Positions 1 to 10,770 of a DNA stretch of 25,594 bases are shown one piece after another. Source of the stretch: Rhizophagus sp. LPA8_4_AMF (Eukaryota > Glomeromycota > Glomeromycetes > Glomerales > Glomeraceae); assembly GCA_021464525.1 (NCBI GenBank), contig JADRCO010000847.1, positions 1 to 25,594 on the forward strand, read 5' to 3'. Under the pieces are notes generated by a model. It had not been told where the DNA came from. It made no database searches and worked only from the letters and a program-made list of their open reading frames with translations. How positions within the stretch are numbered: position 1 is the stretch's first letter; each line of letters opens with the position of its first letter. The translations under genes were made by a program, and so were the position numbers.

Positions 1-718
1 TCAAATTTGTCTGGCCCAGGATAAGCATCTGGACCGGTGGATCAGGTTAAGGATGACCAAACATCACACCGGAGTAAAGTCACGTGATTTATATATACCC
101 GGGGCCGGGGTTGCTGTATGAGCCCAATTTTGAATCATATTATTCTTTAGTAATATAAACCTGATAAAGAATCGCTAGCCAAAGGCGCTGTGCATAAATC
201 ACTGAAATTGCTATAAATCACTAATTTGCTAATAATTATGCCCGAAGAAACTGTCAAGATCATTATAGGCAAGGTTTTTAATAAATCTGTGCCAATCTTC
301 ATCCTGGATTAAAGGCCTGAGATATAAGGTTCTTAATCTTACCGAAATGTCACACTCTTCCAAGGTTCGCATTATTTATTGTGCAATTGTTTAAGAAACT
401 GATACTCGTGTGACTAATTGACTAACTTGCCAGTAGAAAAGTACACTAAGTTCTTTTATGTTGAATAACTAATTTTAATATAATTATGTCAATTTTTTTT
501 AAAACTCACATTTATTTTCCTGAAAAAATTATTCAGGAATCACAATTCTAAAAGGGATGTATGTTGGAACAAAAGAACGCATTTGAATTTAAAATTAAAA
601 ACTAAAATATTTATATATGTTATATTAATTAATCGTAAGTGAATTAAAGTAAATTACTATCTTATATATATTAACTAATTAGATTAAGTATTCGTCAATA
701 TTATCATTGTTTTCGTTA
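1..718. other. Intergenic region downstream of the MATE gene
   Basis: No gene is visible. The first 120 bases are clearly richer in G and C than the rest and hold an E-box-like CACGTG at 81-86, followed by a TATATATA stretch and a short CCCGGGGCCGGGG run at 98-110. From about 440 onward the sequence is plain AT-rich spacer running into the 3' end of the minus-strand transporter gene. The GC-rich patch may be the edge of a dispersed repeat or a promoter of a gene outside the window; neither can be decided here. Confidence 0.6.
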
Positions 719-2707
719 TCAAACTTCTAAAACTTCATCTTCCAATGAGTCAACTTTTATTCTTCTTTTACATTCTTCAACTTCCCATTCCCAATTAGTT
801 GTTATTACAGCTGTAAATATACCAATTCCCATAAGAATTGATCCACCAGTAACTCCTGACCATAGTCCAACTAATTCAAAATTAAATTTAAACGCTAATA
901 AAAGTCCAACTGGTAACGCGAATTTATAATATGCTGATAAATAAATTAGAGATATAACTTTTTGCCTCCCTTTAATAAATGAAATATATATCAGATATAT
1001 TCAGAAATGTATATTTAATAAAAAAAAAAAGAAAAAATTTAATAAAAACCTTGTCCCCTCAATATTCCTCCACCTATAATACCTATCGCATCTGATGGCT
1101 TTAATAAAGTAATTTTTTTTAAATATAAGCATCTAATAATTTAATCACTTAATCAACTATTACTGGTATTACATACTTGAAATAGTGCGCAAAGCGGCAA
1201 AATTTTTGCGGTTAATTTTATAACTTCTTCTTTATTTGTGAATAAGTACCTAATAATTAAGAAAATATTTAATCATCAGAGAAATAAAGGAAACTAAAAG
1301 AAATAATACTGTACAACATAAGATCACCTTCTAATAATGCAGTGATTTCCACTTCATTTATAACATTTACCCCAATGAATCCCTGAAAATTAATAGTCCT
1401 GTTGCACTACAGGTAGCACTTATAAATGCAAGAATTAAAGAGATATTGACAGTAATTTTTGCTTTATTTATCAATCCTTCTCCTAATAAATTACCAACCC
1501 TATTTGAAGTTACTATCGAGATACTTCTTGGTAATTGAAAAAATAAAAGTACAATGGTAAGAACTAAACGATGAGCTGCTAATGATATACTCCCGAAATA
1601 GCCTGAAGCCAACGCTATTAATTCATAAATCCACCAATCCGCACAAGCCGTCAAAATTCCGGGAATTGCTAATCTCGTGAAAGATGACCAGTCATCAAGA
1701 CATGCACGCGTCCAACCACCCCACGCCTGGTGGCCATTAATATACTTAATATAAAGGATGCTAAAAATTAACATTAACCAATTAGAAATGTTTATCGCTA
1801 TTGGTGCACCAATAAACCCAAGGGCTATTGGTTCCCACCAAACTAGCGCGTAATTTAAAACAATGCTAATTGGGCTAATAATTATAAGAACATAAGACGT
1901 AGCATGCATAATGCCTTTATTCGATGGAAATTATAATTAATATATACGTATAAAATGTAATACAATGAATTACAAGTATTATAAATTAATCTTTTACCTT
2001 GTCCTTGTAAAAACTTTTCGACACACCAAAAAATAAAAGTGGCTGGAGCACCCAAAATTGACCAGCGTAAAAATTTTTGCGCGTATGCTGATGTTTCTTC
2101 ATCTTGGCCTAAATAAACCAAAATTGTTCCAGATTCCCACCAGATGAAACTTACCGGAATGAACCCAAGAAGAATAATAATAATGGCGCGTTGTAAGTAC
2201 ACGCCAACCATTTTCGGGTTCCCAGATGTGTAACCTTGAGGGCACAAAGTGTCTAAAGCAGAAGTTGCGCCATAAAATATAGAAATTCCGGTTACTGAGG
2301 CAAACTATATATGATAGAGAAGATCAATTCCTAATTTATTTACTATTTATAAGTAAACAGAAAATCCATGTACACTTAAATTGTCAAAGACTCTAACTCA
2401 CCATTGAACCTAATGATAATGCTGCCAACTCTACATATCCCTTATAGATAATAAAACTAAGATTATTTAGTGTCCATAAGTAATAAATAATAGTCACAAA
2501 ACGTACCTTGTGGCCCAATGTAAAAACACTTGCGACCGAAAAAACATATTGTAAGGACGAAGCAAAAAAAACTGGAACAGCTTTCCGAATTATGTAAAGT
2601 GCTTCGTCCAATTTATAGATTTGAGGTGCAATAACTTTATTTTGTTCAGGTATCAATACTGTTGTTTCGTTTGCATTTTCTCGTAGTTCTTCACTTGAAG
2701 TTGACAT
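719..2707 (-). CDS. MATE family multidrug/toxin efflux transporter, seven exons, 487 aa
   Basis: This is an integral membrane exporter of the MatE family, which moves cationic or organic compounds out of the cytosol in exchange for protons or sodium. Exons, in order of transcription, are 2507-2707, 2402-2440, 1998-2304, 1371-1914, 1177-1249, 1050-1098 and 719-969. All phases join and sum to 1464 bases including TGA. Joined family signatures are SALDTLCPQGYTSG (residues 95-108), FLQGQGIMHATSY across the third junction, ADWWIYEL (274-281) and RVGNLLGEG (321-329). The length and repeated hydrophobic segments fit the usual 12-helix protein. Introns are 66, 97, 83, 121, 78 and 80 bases; the last donor reads GTTTTT, which is weak. 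An open frame continues upstream of ATG 2707 to about 2794, but has no in-frame ATG before it. Substrate and target membrane (plasma membrane or vacuole) cannot be told from the sequence. Confidence 0.93.
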
Positions 2708-3594
2708 AGTTATACAAAAATTATAAGTAACACTTATAATTCTTTTTTTGTTCGCACGAAGACACAGTATTCTTTTTTCGTTTGAAGAAAACACAGTTCT
2801 AGCTCAATACGGAGAAAATGGGTAGGACGATTTATACAATGAAATTTATCCGATCGAGATGCATGAACTATTAGGCACGTGCGGATAACCTTGTGATTGG
2901 AAAATGATGTCAATCATTATTAAATACGAGTTACGCAGCTTAATTTTTATAGAAGTTCATAGGCGCATGTTAATCAGCATCCTGACCAAATTTGAATTGA
3001 TGTAACTTTATTTCGTTTCACATAGAATCCGAGATGGGAAAAGGCTGTGTAAAGACCATCTCTTGGGGTTTCTCTTATAATGTCGCAGAAAAAGAATCAA
3101 AATATTTGTGTTGTTTAAACCTGTTTCTTTTCCGCAGTATTAAATAATTAAAAACAGGCTTTTTCAAAAAAATTAAATGTTATACTTCGAGTTGTTCCGA
3201 CTTCAACACATTCATTGAAATTGCAAAAAATATCTTTCATTTCCTATCTTTTATTTTAATTATTTCATTATTATCGGAATTCTCTTCAAATCTTTTTTTC
3301 ATAATAGTTCATAACTGAGCTTTTATGATTATTTTCATCTTTATCGTCGTCTTATTTATTTAATTATTTCCATTTTAGTATTCATTTTAATTTCTAGTCC
3401 AAATTCATTTTGTTTACGGACATAATTTTCAAATGAAAATTGTGTCATTGATAATTTGTCCAAATATTTTAAGAGTTGTGGTGATCTTTATTAAGATAAA
3501 ATTGCACGTGGTATGTATATGTAAATATCCCCTGATTTTCCGATAATTCTTTAATATTACTATCTTTTACCGTTAACTTAGTACGTCATCCGTA
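2708..3594. promoter_or_regulatory. Shared upstream region of divergent MATE and F-box genes
   Basis: The MATE gene runs left and the F-box gene runs right, so these 887 bases must hold both promoters. CACGTG motifs lie at 2876-2881 and 3505-3510. No convincing TATA box stands at a normal distance from either start. The stretch 2820-3120 is less AT-rich than the flanks; 3200-3590 is pyrimidine-rich on the plus strand. An in-frame TAA at 3574-3576 closes the F-box frame upstream of its ATG. Confidence 0.5.
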
Positions 3595-5187
3595 ATGACC
3601 GATCAAACCGATGTAAATAACGATCAACTTATTTCTAATAAATCAAAAGAAGTTCGTTACTCTCCTTATTTACCGCCTGAAACTTTGGGTGAAATCTTTT
3701 CCTTTTTTGCAGATGATGATGTAAAATCATTACATTCTTGTCTTCTTGTTAATAAAACATGGTGCGAGAGTGCTGCTTTTATCTTATGGAAACGGCCATT
3801 TGATATTTCTTCTATAATGGCATCTTCTGAACTTGTTAGTGTATATTTCTTATTTTTCTCTGACGAAAAAAAAAAGTCTCTATTAACATCGGTTCCAAAT
3901 GGATTATCACATTTATCATCTGGTAGACCAGCTTTGAATTATTTATCGTATCTGAAATATGTAGATTTTAAGAAGGTATATAAAGCTGTTAGAATGTGGT
4001 TGAGAACTAAAACTTTACTTGAGCCATTTTGTTCGGAATTCAAAAGGAGGCAAATAACTTTAACAAATAGAATCGTTACGGAGTTAGGGAGAATTTTTAC
4101 AACGGGATATGCAAGATTAGATCGATTATCATTAGACATAAGATATTTTGAATATAATCCTAAAGATGACGAAGTTGATTGTTTATCTTGGCCATGTTAT
4201 CCTGGAGCATGCGTTTCATTATCGGATCTTCGAGAATTCTTATGTGGAGGTCAATTCATGAAGAATCGTATCTTACTTAGCATGGCTGAAATATGCAAAG
4301 ACGTTGAAATACTTAGTATTCATGAATCTGCAGAAACATCACCTGAAATGCTGGCAGAATTTATTAAGGCTCAAAGAAGGTTAATTAAATTTACACTTAC
4401 AAACTGGTCAAGTGAAATTCTTGAAATTTTATCGTCACTAAGAAAACAAGCAAGAACTTTAAAATATATGGAATTAATAAGATGTATTTTTCCTAGAAAT
4501 GAGGATTACACAAAATTATTTCGTGGTTTAGCAGAATGTCGTAATTTACAAACATTAAAACTTGAACAATGTCAACATTTAAGTACAAAATTGATGAAAC
4601 CATTAGCAGAGGCCAGTTTTGAAAAATTACAAACTTTTATAATTGATACTGAAGCAGTTCCAGACCCTCCAACAACAGAAATAAAGGCTATAATACAAAA
4701 TTCTAGGGAATCCCTAATAAATATAGGATTAAATGTTAATTTATCGTTATATGCTGATATAATGGAAACAATTGCAACATTTTGTCCAAATTTACTTAAT
4801 TTAAGTGTTACAATCGAAAGAGATTCCGAAATGCAACAGTTAATTACATTATTTAGATCTTGTACAAATCTTGTTGAATTAAAAATACCAAAAAAATGGA
4901 AATTATTCGAAGTAAAAAAGTCTTTAATTGAATTAGGAACTGCTTTACCATCCACATTAAAAAGAATAGAATTAGACGGATTAAAATTTAGTCATGAAAC
5001 ATGGGATGAATTCTTAGATATGTGTCCTGGATCTATAAATCATTTTGCATTTAATTGTTTTAGTAAATCAATATTTGTTAAAATTGTAGAGAAATATGGA
5101 AAAAGATATAGCAAATCAATAAAAAATGAAGAAATGTTGGATCAAACTTGGTTACCTGTGCAAGTGACTGTAGATTTAAATAATTAA
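3595..5187 (+). CDS. F-box protein with leucine-rich-like repeats, 530 aa
   Basis: This is a probable substrate receptor of an SCF (Skp1-Cul1-F-box) ubiquitin ligase. The F-box lies at about residues 23-68 (SPYLPPETLGEIFSFF, then CLLVNKTWC and ILWKRPF), preceded by a short polar N-terminus. The rest is a long solenoid-like region with degenerate leucine-rich repeats, clearest around CRNLQTLKLEQCQHLS and again near the C-terminus (LPSTLKRIELDGL); such regions usually bind the target. The gene is a single exon. The start is supported by an in-frame TAA 19 bases upstream, and an AATAAA at 5198-5203 lies just past the stop. The N-terminal signature is shared with the two-exon F-box protein at 13.2-14.5 kb, so both belong to the F-box expansion known in Rhizophagus. 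The target is unknown. Confidence 0.93.
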   Translation: MTDQTDVNNDQLISNKSKEVRYSPYLPPETLGEIFSFFADDDVKSLHSCLLVNKTWCESAAFILWKRPFDISSIMASSELVSVYFLFFSDEKKKSLLTSVPNGLSHLSSGRPALNYLSYLKYVDFKKVYKAVRMWLRTKTLLEPFCSEFKRRQITLTNRIVTELGRIFTTGYARLDRLSLDIRYFEYNPKDDEVDCLSWPCYPGACVSLSDLREFLCGGQFMKNRILLSMAEICKDVEILSIHESAETSPEMLAEFIKAQRRLIKFTLTNWSSEILEILSSLRKQARTLKYMELIRCIFPRNEDYTKLFRGLAECRNLQTLKLEQCQHLSTKLMKPLAEASFEKLQTFIIDTEAVPDPPTTEIKAIIQNSRESLINIGLNVNLSLYADIMETIATFCPNLLNLSVTIERDSEMQQLITLFRSCTNLVELKIPKKWKLFEVKKSLIELGTALPSTLKRIELDGLKFSHETWDEFLDMCPGSINHFAFNCFSKSIFVKIVEKYGKRYSKSIKNEEMLDQTWLPVQVTVDLNN

Positions 5188-7888
5188 ATAATATTGAAAT
5201 AAAGGTTTGTGTCAATTTTATAATAAAAAATGATTGGTTTTCTTAAATCAACTGACTAATGTCATTTTCTTTTTACTTTTAAACTTTAAACATATTTAGG
5301 ATGCAAAGAAAAACTTGTACAATTCTTAAATCTTTTGAAAGAAAAATTAGAATTTATTGTTTTTAAACCTATATGTTGTTAAAGTTATTTAATTGTTATA
5401 GATTTTTTTTACAGAAACTCCTTTTTACTGTATATTATAATTTTATTAATACAGTATAAAAGAATAATAATATCTTTCCTTACTTTCTTATTATTCTAGT
5501 ATTCTATATACTAAGTATTATTTTTAACATTCTTTTATATATAATTTACAATGATTAATTAATTTCATTGTAAATAAATGAATTTTTTAATATAAAAATT
5601 TGTTGTTTTTTACTTATATTATATTATTTATTAAAACAAAAAATTATAATAATTTTAAGAAGTATTTATTATACAAAATTAAAATAGTAGTTTATTAATA
5701 TATAAATCATAATTCAAAAGTATTTATTAAGTATTTTTTTTTATATACAAATGATATTTATTAGTTATGATTTTTAAATAAATTCTTTTTAACAAAAGTT
5801 TATAATCTAAAAAATTAACTATTCATTATTTATTATAAAAAAGATTTTTTTTTTTTTATAAAAATTTTATGAAATTTATTTAAAATAATTCTATATATTG
5901 TATATCAGAATTGGTTATACTTATATTTATTAGTATATTGACAATGAAACTAATGTTTCATCCTTATATAATTAAGTTATGTAATAATTATATAATATAA
6001 ATAATAATTAGAATATTAAAATATAATAAATAATTGCAAATAGTTGATAATAATTAGTTATAAATAATATAAATTAAAGTTAATTTTAATGATTTATAGT
6101 GAGTTATATATAATAAGTAGTAATTAATCATTAGATTAAAATAAAATAGTTTAATAAAATCCTAAAATAAATAAATATGAATAATTTTTTGATGAATTTC
6201 AGAATAAATTATAAAATATACTATTTCAAATATCACTAAAATAAGTAAAAAAAAAAAATATTATTTTATATATTTCTAAAATAAGTTATAAGTTATAGTT
6301 TTAAAATAAATATAGCATAACAACCTTAAAGTATTTACATTAAAATCAAAAATAAAACAAATAAATAAGAAAATATTAAACTAAAAATAAAGTTAAATAA
6401 TTTTTTTTTTGCATTTTACCTTTGCAAAATTCAAAAGTTTATTTAATTGTAGATAATTGCAATGCAAAATTATATAAAAAAATCCTATTTAACAAACCAA
6501 ATATGTCTAGTAAACAAAAATAATCTTTTAAAAAAATATTAAAGAAATATAATTGCAAAATTTATACTGAATTTTTCTTAAAAAATATAAAATATTATCT
6601 TACTCTTATTAATTTCATGGTTATGTAATTTATTAAGTGATTGCTATATAATTATATTAAATTAATGATGCAATATACTTTACTCTTAATAAAAAAATGG
6701 TTTGCAACATTTTTTTCATAATAAAACTTCAGATAAATCAGATTACCTGATTACTTGAAATGATCCAAATACTTTCAAGTCAAACAGATTGAATCAAATC
6801 AGAGCAGATTACCTAAACTAAACTAATCTGAAAAATTTTTTCAGTCCAGATTAACAAAATAATCTGAATTGATCCAACCTATTTGAAGTTTTAGTTGCTT
6901 TTCTTGAAAACTTTTTTGTAAGATAATTTCCTGCTTTATAAAATTCTAAAAATATTTATACAATTAATATATATTTGAAATAGTCTATATTAGGTAACTA
7001 TAAAGAAATATGATTATATAAAAAATATATAAATTACAATTTTAGCCAAAAATTAACATAATTTTAATTAAAATTATACTTAAAAACATTATTGTATTAT
7101 TACCATTTAATTCGCCTTAATAAGATAAATCTAATGGTATAAAATTTATTAAAATCCAATTCTTAGATCAATTTATAGATATAAAATTTATTAAAATCCA
7201 ATTATTAAACCAGTTTTTAAAATTAAAAATTATTAAATAATTTTTTAGTAATTTTATTAATATTAATTATAGAAAGATAAACTTATCGTCATTTAATTCA
7301 TCTTAATAATATGAATTTAATGATATAAAATTTATTTAAAATCTAATTATTAGTTATTTATGATTTCATATTTTGTAAATTAATTGTAAAATTATGAATT
7401 TATATGTGTAAATCATTTCTATATATTTTTAAAGATATATTAAAATCCTAGATATACAAAAATAACAGACCCTTTATTTTTATTAATTACTTAAAATTAT
7501 ATATAATAATAACAGATAATACTTAAAATTTTAATATATGATGATATGGATTGTAAAGAATATATATTCAAAATTTTATAGTTTTAGTCTTTATGATAAA
7601 AGTCTTAGAATTTAAATATATGCTAATATATTTTTCAAAATAATTAAAAAAATGTAAAAACTATGTTTATTTTTATTTAATAACTTTAAAAAAATAGTAA
7701 AATTCATACAAATTTCCTATTTTTTGTGATTTTTTCAATTTTTCAAGTTAAATAACTCCATAAAATTCAAATATATTTTCTACTAAACCATATATTTCAA
7801 ATATGATATATACCAAGTATTTATTTTTAAATTATTAAGTAAAACTATATTTTCAATTAGTCTATTATTTAAATGCAGATTAATAAAT
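5188..7888. other. AT-rich gene desert with diverged repeats
   Basis: No coding sequence is supported over this stretch; all reading frames are broken and low in complexity. A perfect inverted repeat with 10-base arms (tttacaatga / tcattgtaaa) lies at 5545-5574, possibly a 3' processing or hairpin site near the F-box gene end. The segment 6720-6890 repeats the words cagatt and aatctg many times in both orientations, as in decayed low-complexity repeats. The rest is long runs of A and T. Confidence 0.6.
7103..7353. repeat. Diverged direct repeat, two long copies and one partial
   Basis: A 64-base segment at 7103-7166 reappears with scattered changes at 7290-7353, sharing catttaattc, cttaataa, then tataaaatttatt and ending in attcttag or attattag. 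A third partial copy (tataaaatttattaaaatcc) is at about 7178-7200. The copies are not tandem and their origin is unknown. Confidence 0.6.
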
Positions 7889-8100
7889 TATAGTTATTGG
7901 ATGGGAGGAAGGGGGTAAAAATATCGGTCACCCCTATGGGGTGACCGATATGTTACCCCCCATTCTAATAACTGTATTATTATGTAAGTCACACAAGATC
8001 ATGCCTAATTTTAACAGTTTTTATATAAAAAATCTAACTTTTAAATAATAACGTGTTATTTTTTATACATAACCGATATTTTTACCCCACCCTTATTACC
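7889..8100. mobile_element. Foldback, MITE-like element with a near-perfect internal hairpin
   Basis: A GC-rich island in an AT desert. At 7921-7951 there is a perfect inverted repeat, arms atatcggtcacccc and ggggtgaccgatat around a 3-base loop. Outer arms extend the pairing imperfectly to about 7890 and 7976 (gggggtaa against ttaccccc, agttatt against aataact). The 17-mer ggggtaaaaatatcggt at 7912-7928 recurs in inverted orientation at 8072-8088, so the same terminal sequence bounds a roughly 200-base unit. A TA flanks the left foldback arm and another the right. No transposase is encoded, so a non-autonomous element is the likeliest reading. A further 9-base inverted pair gatcatgcc / ggcatgatc lies at 7997-8005 and 8127-8135. 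Confidence 0.6.
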
Positions 8101-9804
8101 GGCAAAAATAATGGTCTACCAAGATCGGCATGATCCTAATAGGCTGCATAATAATAATAGTTAATATAAACTAATATTTAATTGGAAACCAAAAAAAATT
8201 AAAAGAAAATGTCTGCCTTTTTTGTCTAAATTTTATGATTAATTTTATTCAGTTTCTTTATAAACCTTTTTAAATAAGGATTATATTTTGCATACAATAT
8301 ATTTCAATACATCTTATAATACATTTAATAATAAATTTTCAAAATGCCATAAGTTTTTGTTTATTGTTTCTTAACTTGGTAATATTATAATCAAAAAACT
8401 TTGTTTATAAAAAACTGGAAGTTTCATTCAAAATATATCAGAAATTTATTTATTTTCTGGTTTCATGTTAAATAATAAATCAACTTTATCAAATCTTCTT
8501 TATCAATACAAATAATTTTTAATTGATTATAATTATTAAACTTATTTATTGATTTATCATTTTTTCTAAAAATAAAGTTGCAGATAATTAATAATATAAT
8601 TTTTTAAAATTAATACATTAATGTTTTTAGTAATAATTTTTTTAGGAGTATTATTAATTAAAAGTGAAATATTTGACAATTTTCAAAAGACATTAAATTG
8701 TATAAATACAAAAATCAAGAAATCTGTAGTTGTCCAAGAGTAAAACATTCATTATGCATTAATTGACCAACTTTCTATGTATTACTGTATGTGAAATACT
8801 ATATAAAACAAAATATTTTTAGAGTATTTATTCGGTATATTTTTGATTAGCATTCACGTGGAATGAAAATGGCATAAATGTTGCGTCATGTGCCATAAAC
8901 CAGAAATTTTATTTTTTATAACAAAAGTAGTAACGTTACAGTATGACGTTATAACGTGTTATAACGTACATGGCAATAAATATTTAGAAAACAATCGCAT
9001 AAGGCAATAATTAAATTGAGGGTAATTGTAACTGATATATACTTTAAATAAGGAAATTGACAACGTCGAACAATAAAAGAAACTTGTTTAAATTTTAATA
9101 ATTTTAATGATTAAATACAATATTTATTATAATAAAGTACAAATTTAAAACATTTTTTATGTTTTTGAAATATATTTTACCTAAATTTTTTAGAAAAAAC
9201 CAATGGGAAAATTTATCTTTAAAGGTAGAAATCATTATAGTACATCCACTTTTACTTCTCTCCAAAATGATAAATGATTGACTGCGGCAAAATAATTTTA
9301 CGTGACCGTAAGAAAAAAAAATTTCCATAATTGGATTATAACGGTTCGTTAATGCAATTTCATTTCATTTGTCATTGAAAAATTTTCTATTGATCTAAAT
9401 GGATGCATTTGATAATTACACCAAATATTTCTTATAATGGTAACAAATCAAATAAAGTGAGAATACTTTTATGGCAATTGTATTAAGTAAAATCCTACTA
9501 TACACAGTAAGAATAGTTTCTTTTTCACGAGAAAAGTCTTTTTCAAAAGAAACCATTGTTAGCTTGATCGATGATCATTTTTTTATTTAATTGCATAGAA
9601 TATTATTTCCTTTTAACTTTAATCAGAGAAAAAAAAAAATAAATTTGAAATAAATACCCTTCTGAAACCATTTTCTCTCTTTTTTTCCTTGTCTTCCAAT
9701 CCCATTATAAGCAAAGTTCAAGCACATGATAATTCCATAATTAAAAATTAAGTTTTTCATTGTTAATAACATCATCATTATTCATCATCATCATTTCCAA
9801 AATT
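8101..9804. other. Intergenic region upstream of the HMG-box gene
   Basis: No supported gene. CACGTG lies at 8855-8860 and a 22-base palindrome at 8946-8967 (acgttataac, gt, gttataacgt), next to a shorter palindrome gtaacgttac. Around 9517-9553 a short inverted repeat gtttctttt / aaaagaaac occurs. The last 150 bases before the HMG start are pyrimidine-rich on the plus strand (9670-9705), as in many fungal promoters lacking a clear TATA box. A short open frame at 9104-9328 on the minus strand has no recognisable domain. Confidence 0.5.
8946..8967. repeat. Perfect palindrome, 10-base arms with 2-base centre
   Basis: The arms acgttataac and gttataacgt flank a GT centre about 840 bases upstream of the HMG gene. 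A protein-binding site for a dimeric factor or a transposon footprint are both possible. Confidence 0.6.
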
Positions 9805-10770
9805 ATGTCATCACGTGCTATCGTCTTTATTAACTCGAACGACCCAAAGGTCAGGAATAAATTAATTAATACAATTTCCTGTATTAAACCCAAATTTCCG
9901 CCAAATATCAACCTACGAGAGTTGATAACGAAACAAACATTTAGTGAATCTAGTAGAAGTTCAGGAAGGAGTCCAAATGCTTTTATCATATACAGGAAAG
10001 CATTTGTTGAAGCTGCAAGGAAGGACGGATACCACCTACCAATGACAGTAGTATCTTCAATGGCCTCTAGATCTTGGGACTTGGAACCTGAATTCGTTAA
10101 AAACGAATATAAAAAGTTGGCTAAGGAAGCCAATGCAATAAGGAATAAATTAGTTCCAAAATTAAATAAAAAAAGAAGACAAAAATGGAATATAGTTTCA
10201 TTTCCACCTCCAACACCTCCAACCAACATTAATTCCTCAAAATCATCATCAGTTACCGTTACCAATACACCTCCAACCAACATTAATTCTTCAACCTCCT
10301 CATCAGTTACCAATAAAACGAAATCGATAATTAAAAAGAAAAAGGTGGAAATTAAAGAAATTCAAACATCAACCACTAGTATTCCTCCAATAAGTTTTCA
10401 TATTCCTTACGATATCTGTTCAAAAATCGAGGATAGATACAGTTCCCTTGATAATTCAACAATTGATAATCATCTACACTCAAGTCCTTCTACCGCACAA
10501 CAACAGCCGCAACAAGATTTCAATTTCAATGATTTCGATAATTTCAATAATTACAATAATTTCAATAATTTTATTGATTATATTCCTCAAACTGATACAC
10601 AATCTCTTAACCAAGATTCAATTATTGAGGAACAAATCATTGATACATTTAATGTTGCGGTTGACATTCCTATCGACATTAATAACGAATTTGAATATGA
10701 TTCCTTCGGCTTCTCGACACTCTTTAATGAATATGAGGTTTATTATCCATCCATTTTGGGTGAAATTTAA
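9805..10770 (+). CDS. MATA-type HMG-box DNA-binding protein, 321 aa
   Basis: This is a predicted nuclear, sequence-specific DNA-binding protein. The HMG box spans about residues 54-113: GRSPNAFIIYRK opens helix 1, followed by GYHLPMTVVSSMASRSW and FVKNEYKKLAKEAN, the pattern of MATA/SOX-like boxes rather than non-specific HMGB boxes. A basic cluster KKRRQK (122-127) just after the box is a likely nuclear signal. Residues 137-154 and 155-172 form an 18-residue tandem repeat (TPPTNINSS...), encoded by a 54-base DNA duplication. Residues 231-256 are rich in Gln, Asn and Phe, and the tail is acidic. The start at ATG 9805 is preferred because the upstream open frame has no ATG. Rhizophagus carries many MATA-HMG genes; this copy should not be called a mating-type locus from sequence alone. 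Confidence 0.92.
   Translation: MSSRAIVFINSNDPKVRNKLINTISCIKPKFPPNINLRELITKQTFSESSRSSGRSPNAFIIYRKAFVEAARKDGYHLPMTVVSSMASRSWDLEPEFVKNEYKKLAKEANAIRNKLVPKLNKKRRQKWNIVSFPPPTPPTNINSSKSSSVTVTNTPPTNINSSTSSSVTNKTKSIIKKKKVEIKEIQTSTTSIPPISFHIPYDICSKIEDRYSSLDNSTIDNHLHSSPSTAQQQPQQDFNFNDFDNFNNYNNFNNFIDYIPQTDTQSLNQDSIIEEQIIDTFNVAVDIPIDINNEFEYDSFGFSTLFNEYEVYYPSILGEI

Noticed and set aside
2708-2794. Longer MATE N-terminus
   Set aside because: The upstream frame is open but has no ATG; the added residues are basic and unlike family members.
3939-4955. Minus-strand open frames of 66 and 127 codons inside the first F-box gene
   Set aside because: They are antisense shadows of the 530-residue F-box frame and show no domain.
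9104-9328. Minus-strand 74-codon frame
   Set aside because: It has an ATG and a slightly higher GC start but no recognisable domain, signal peptide or joinable exon; it may be chance.
9741-10313. Minus-strand 190-codon frame over the HMG gene
   Set aside because: It is the antisense of the HMG box and its Ser/Thr repeats; the plus-strand protein has a clear domain.
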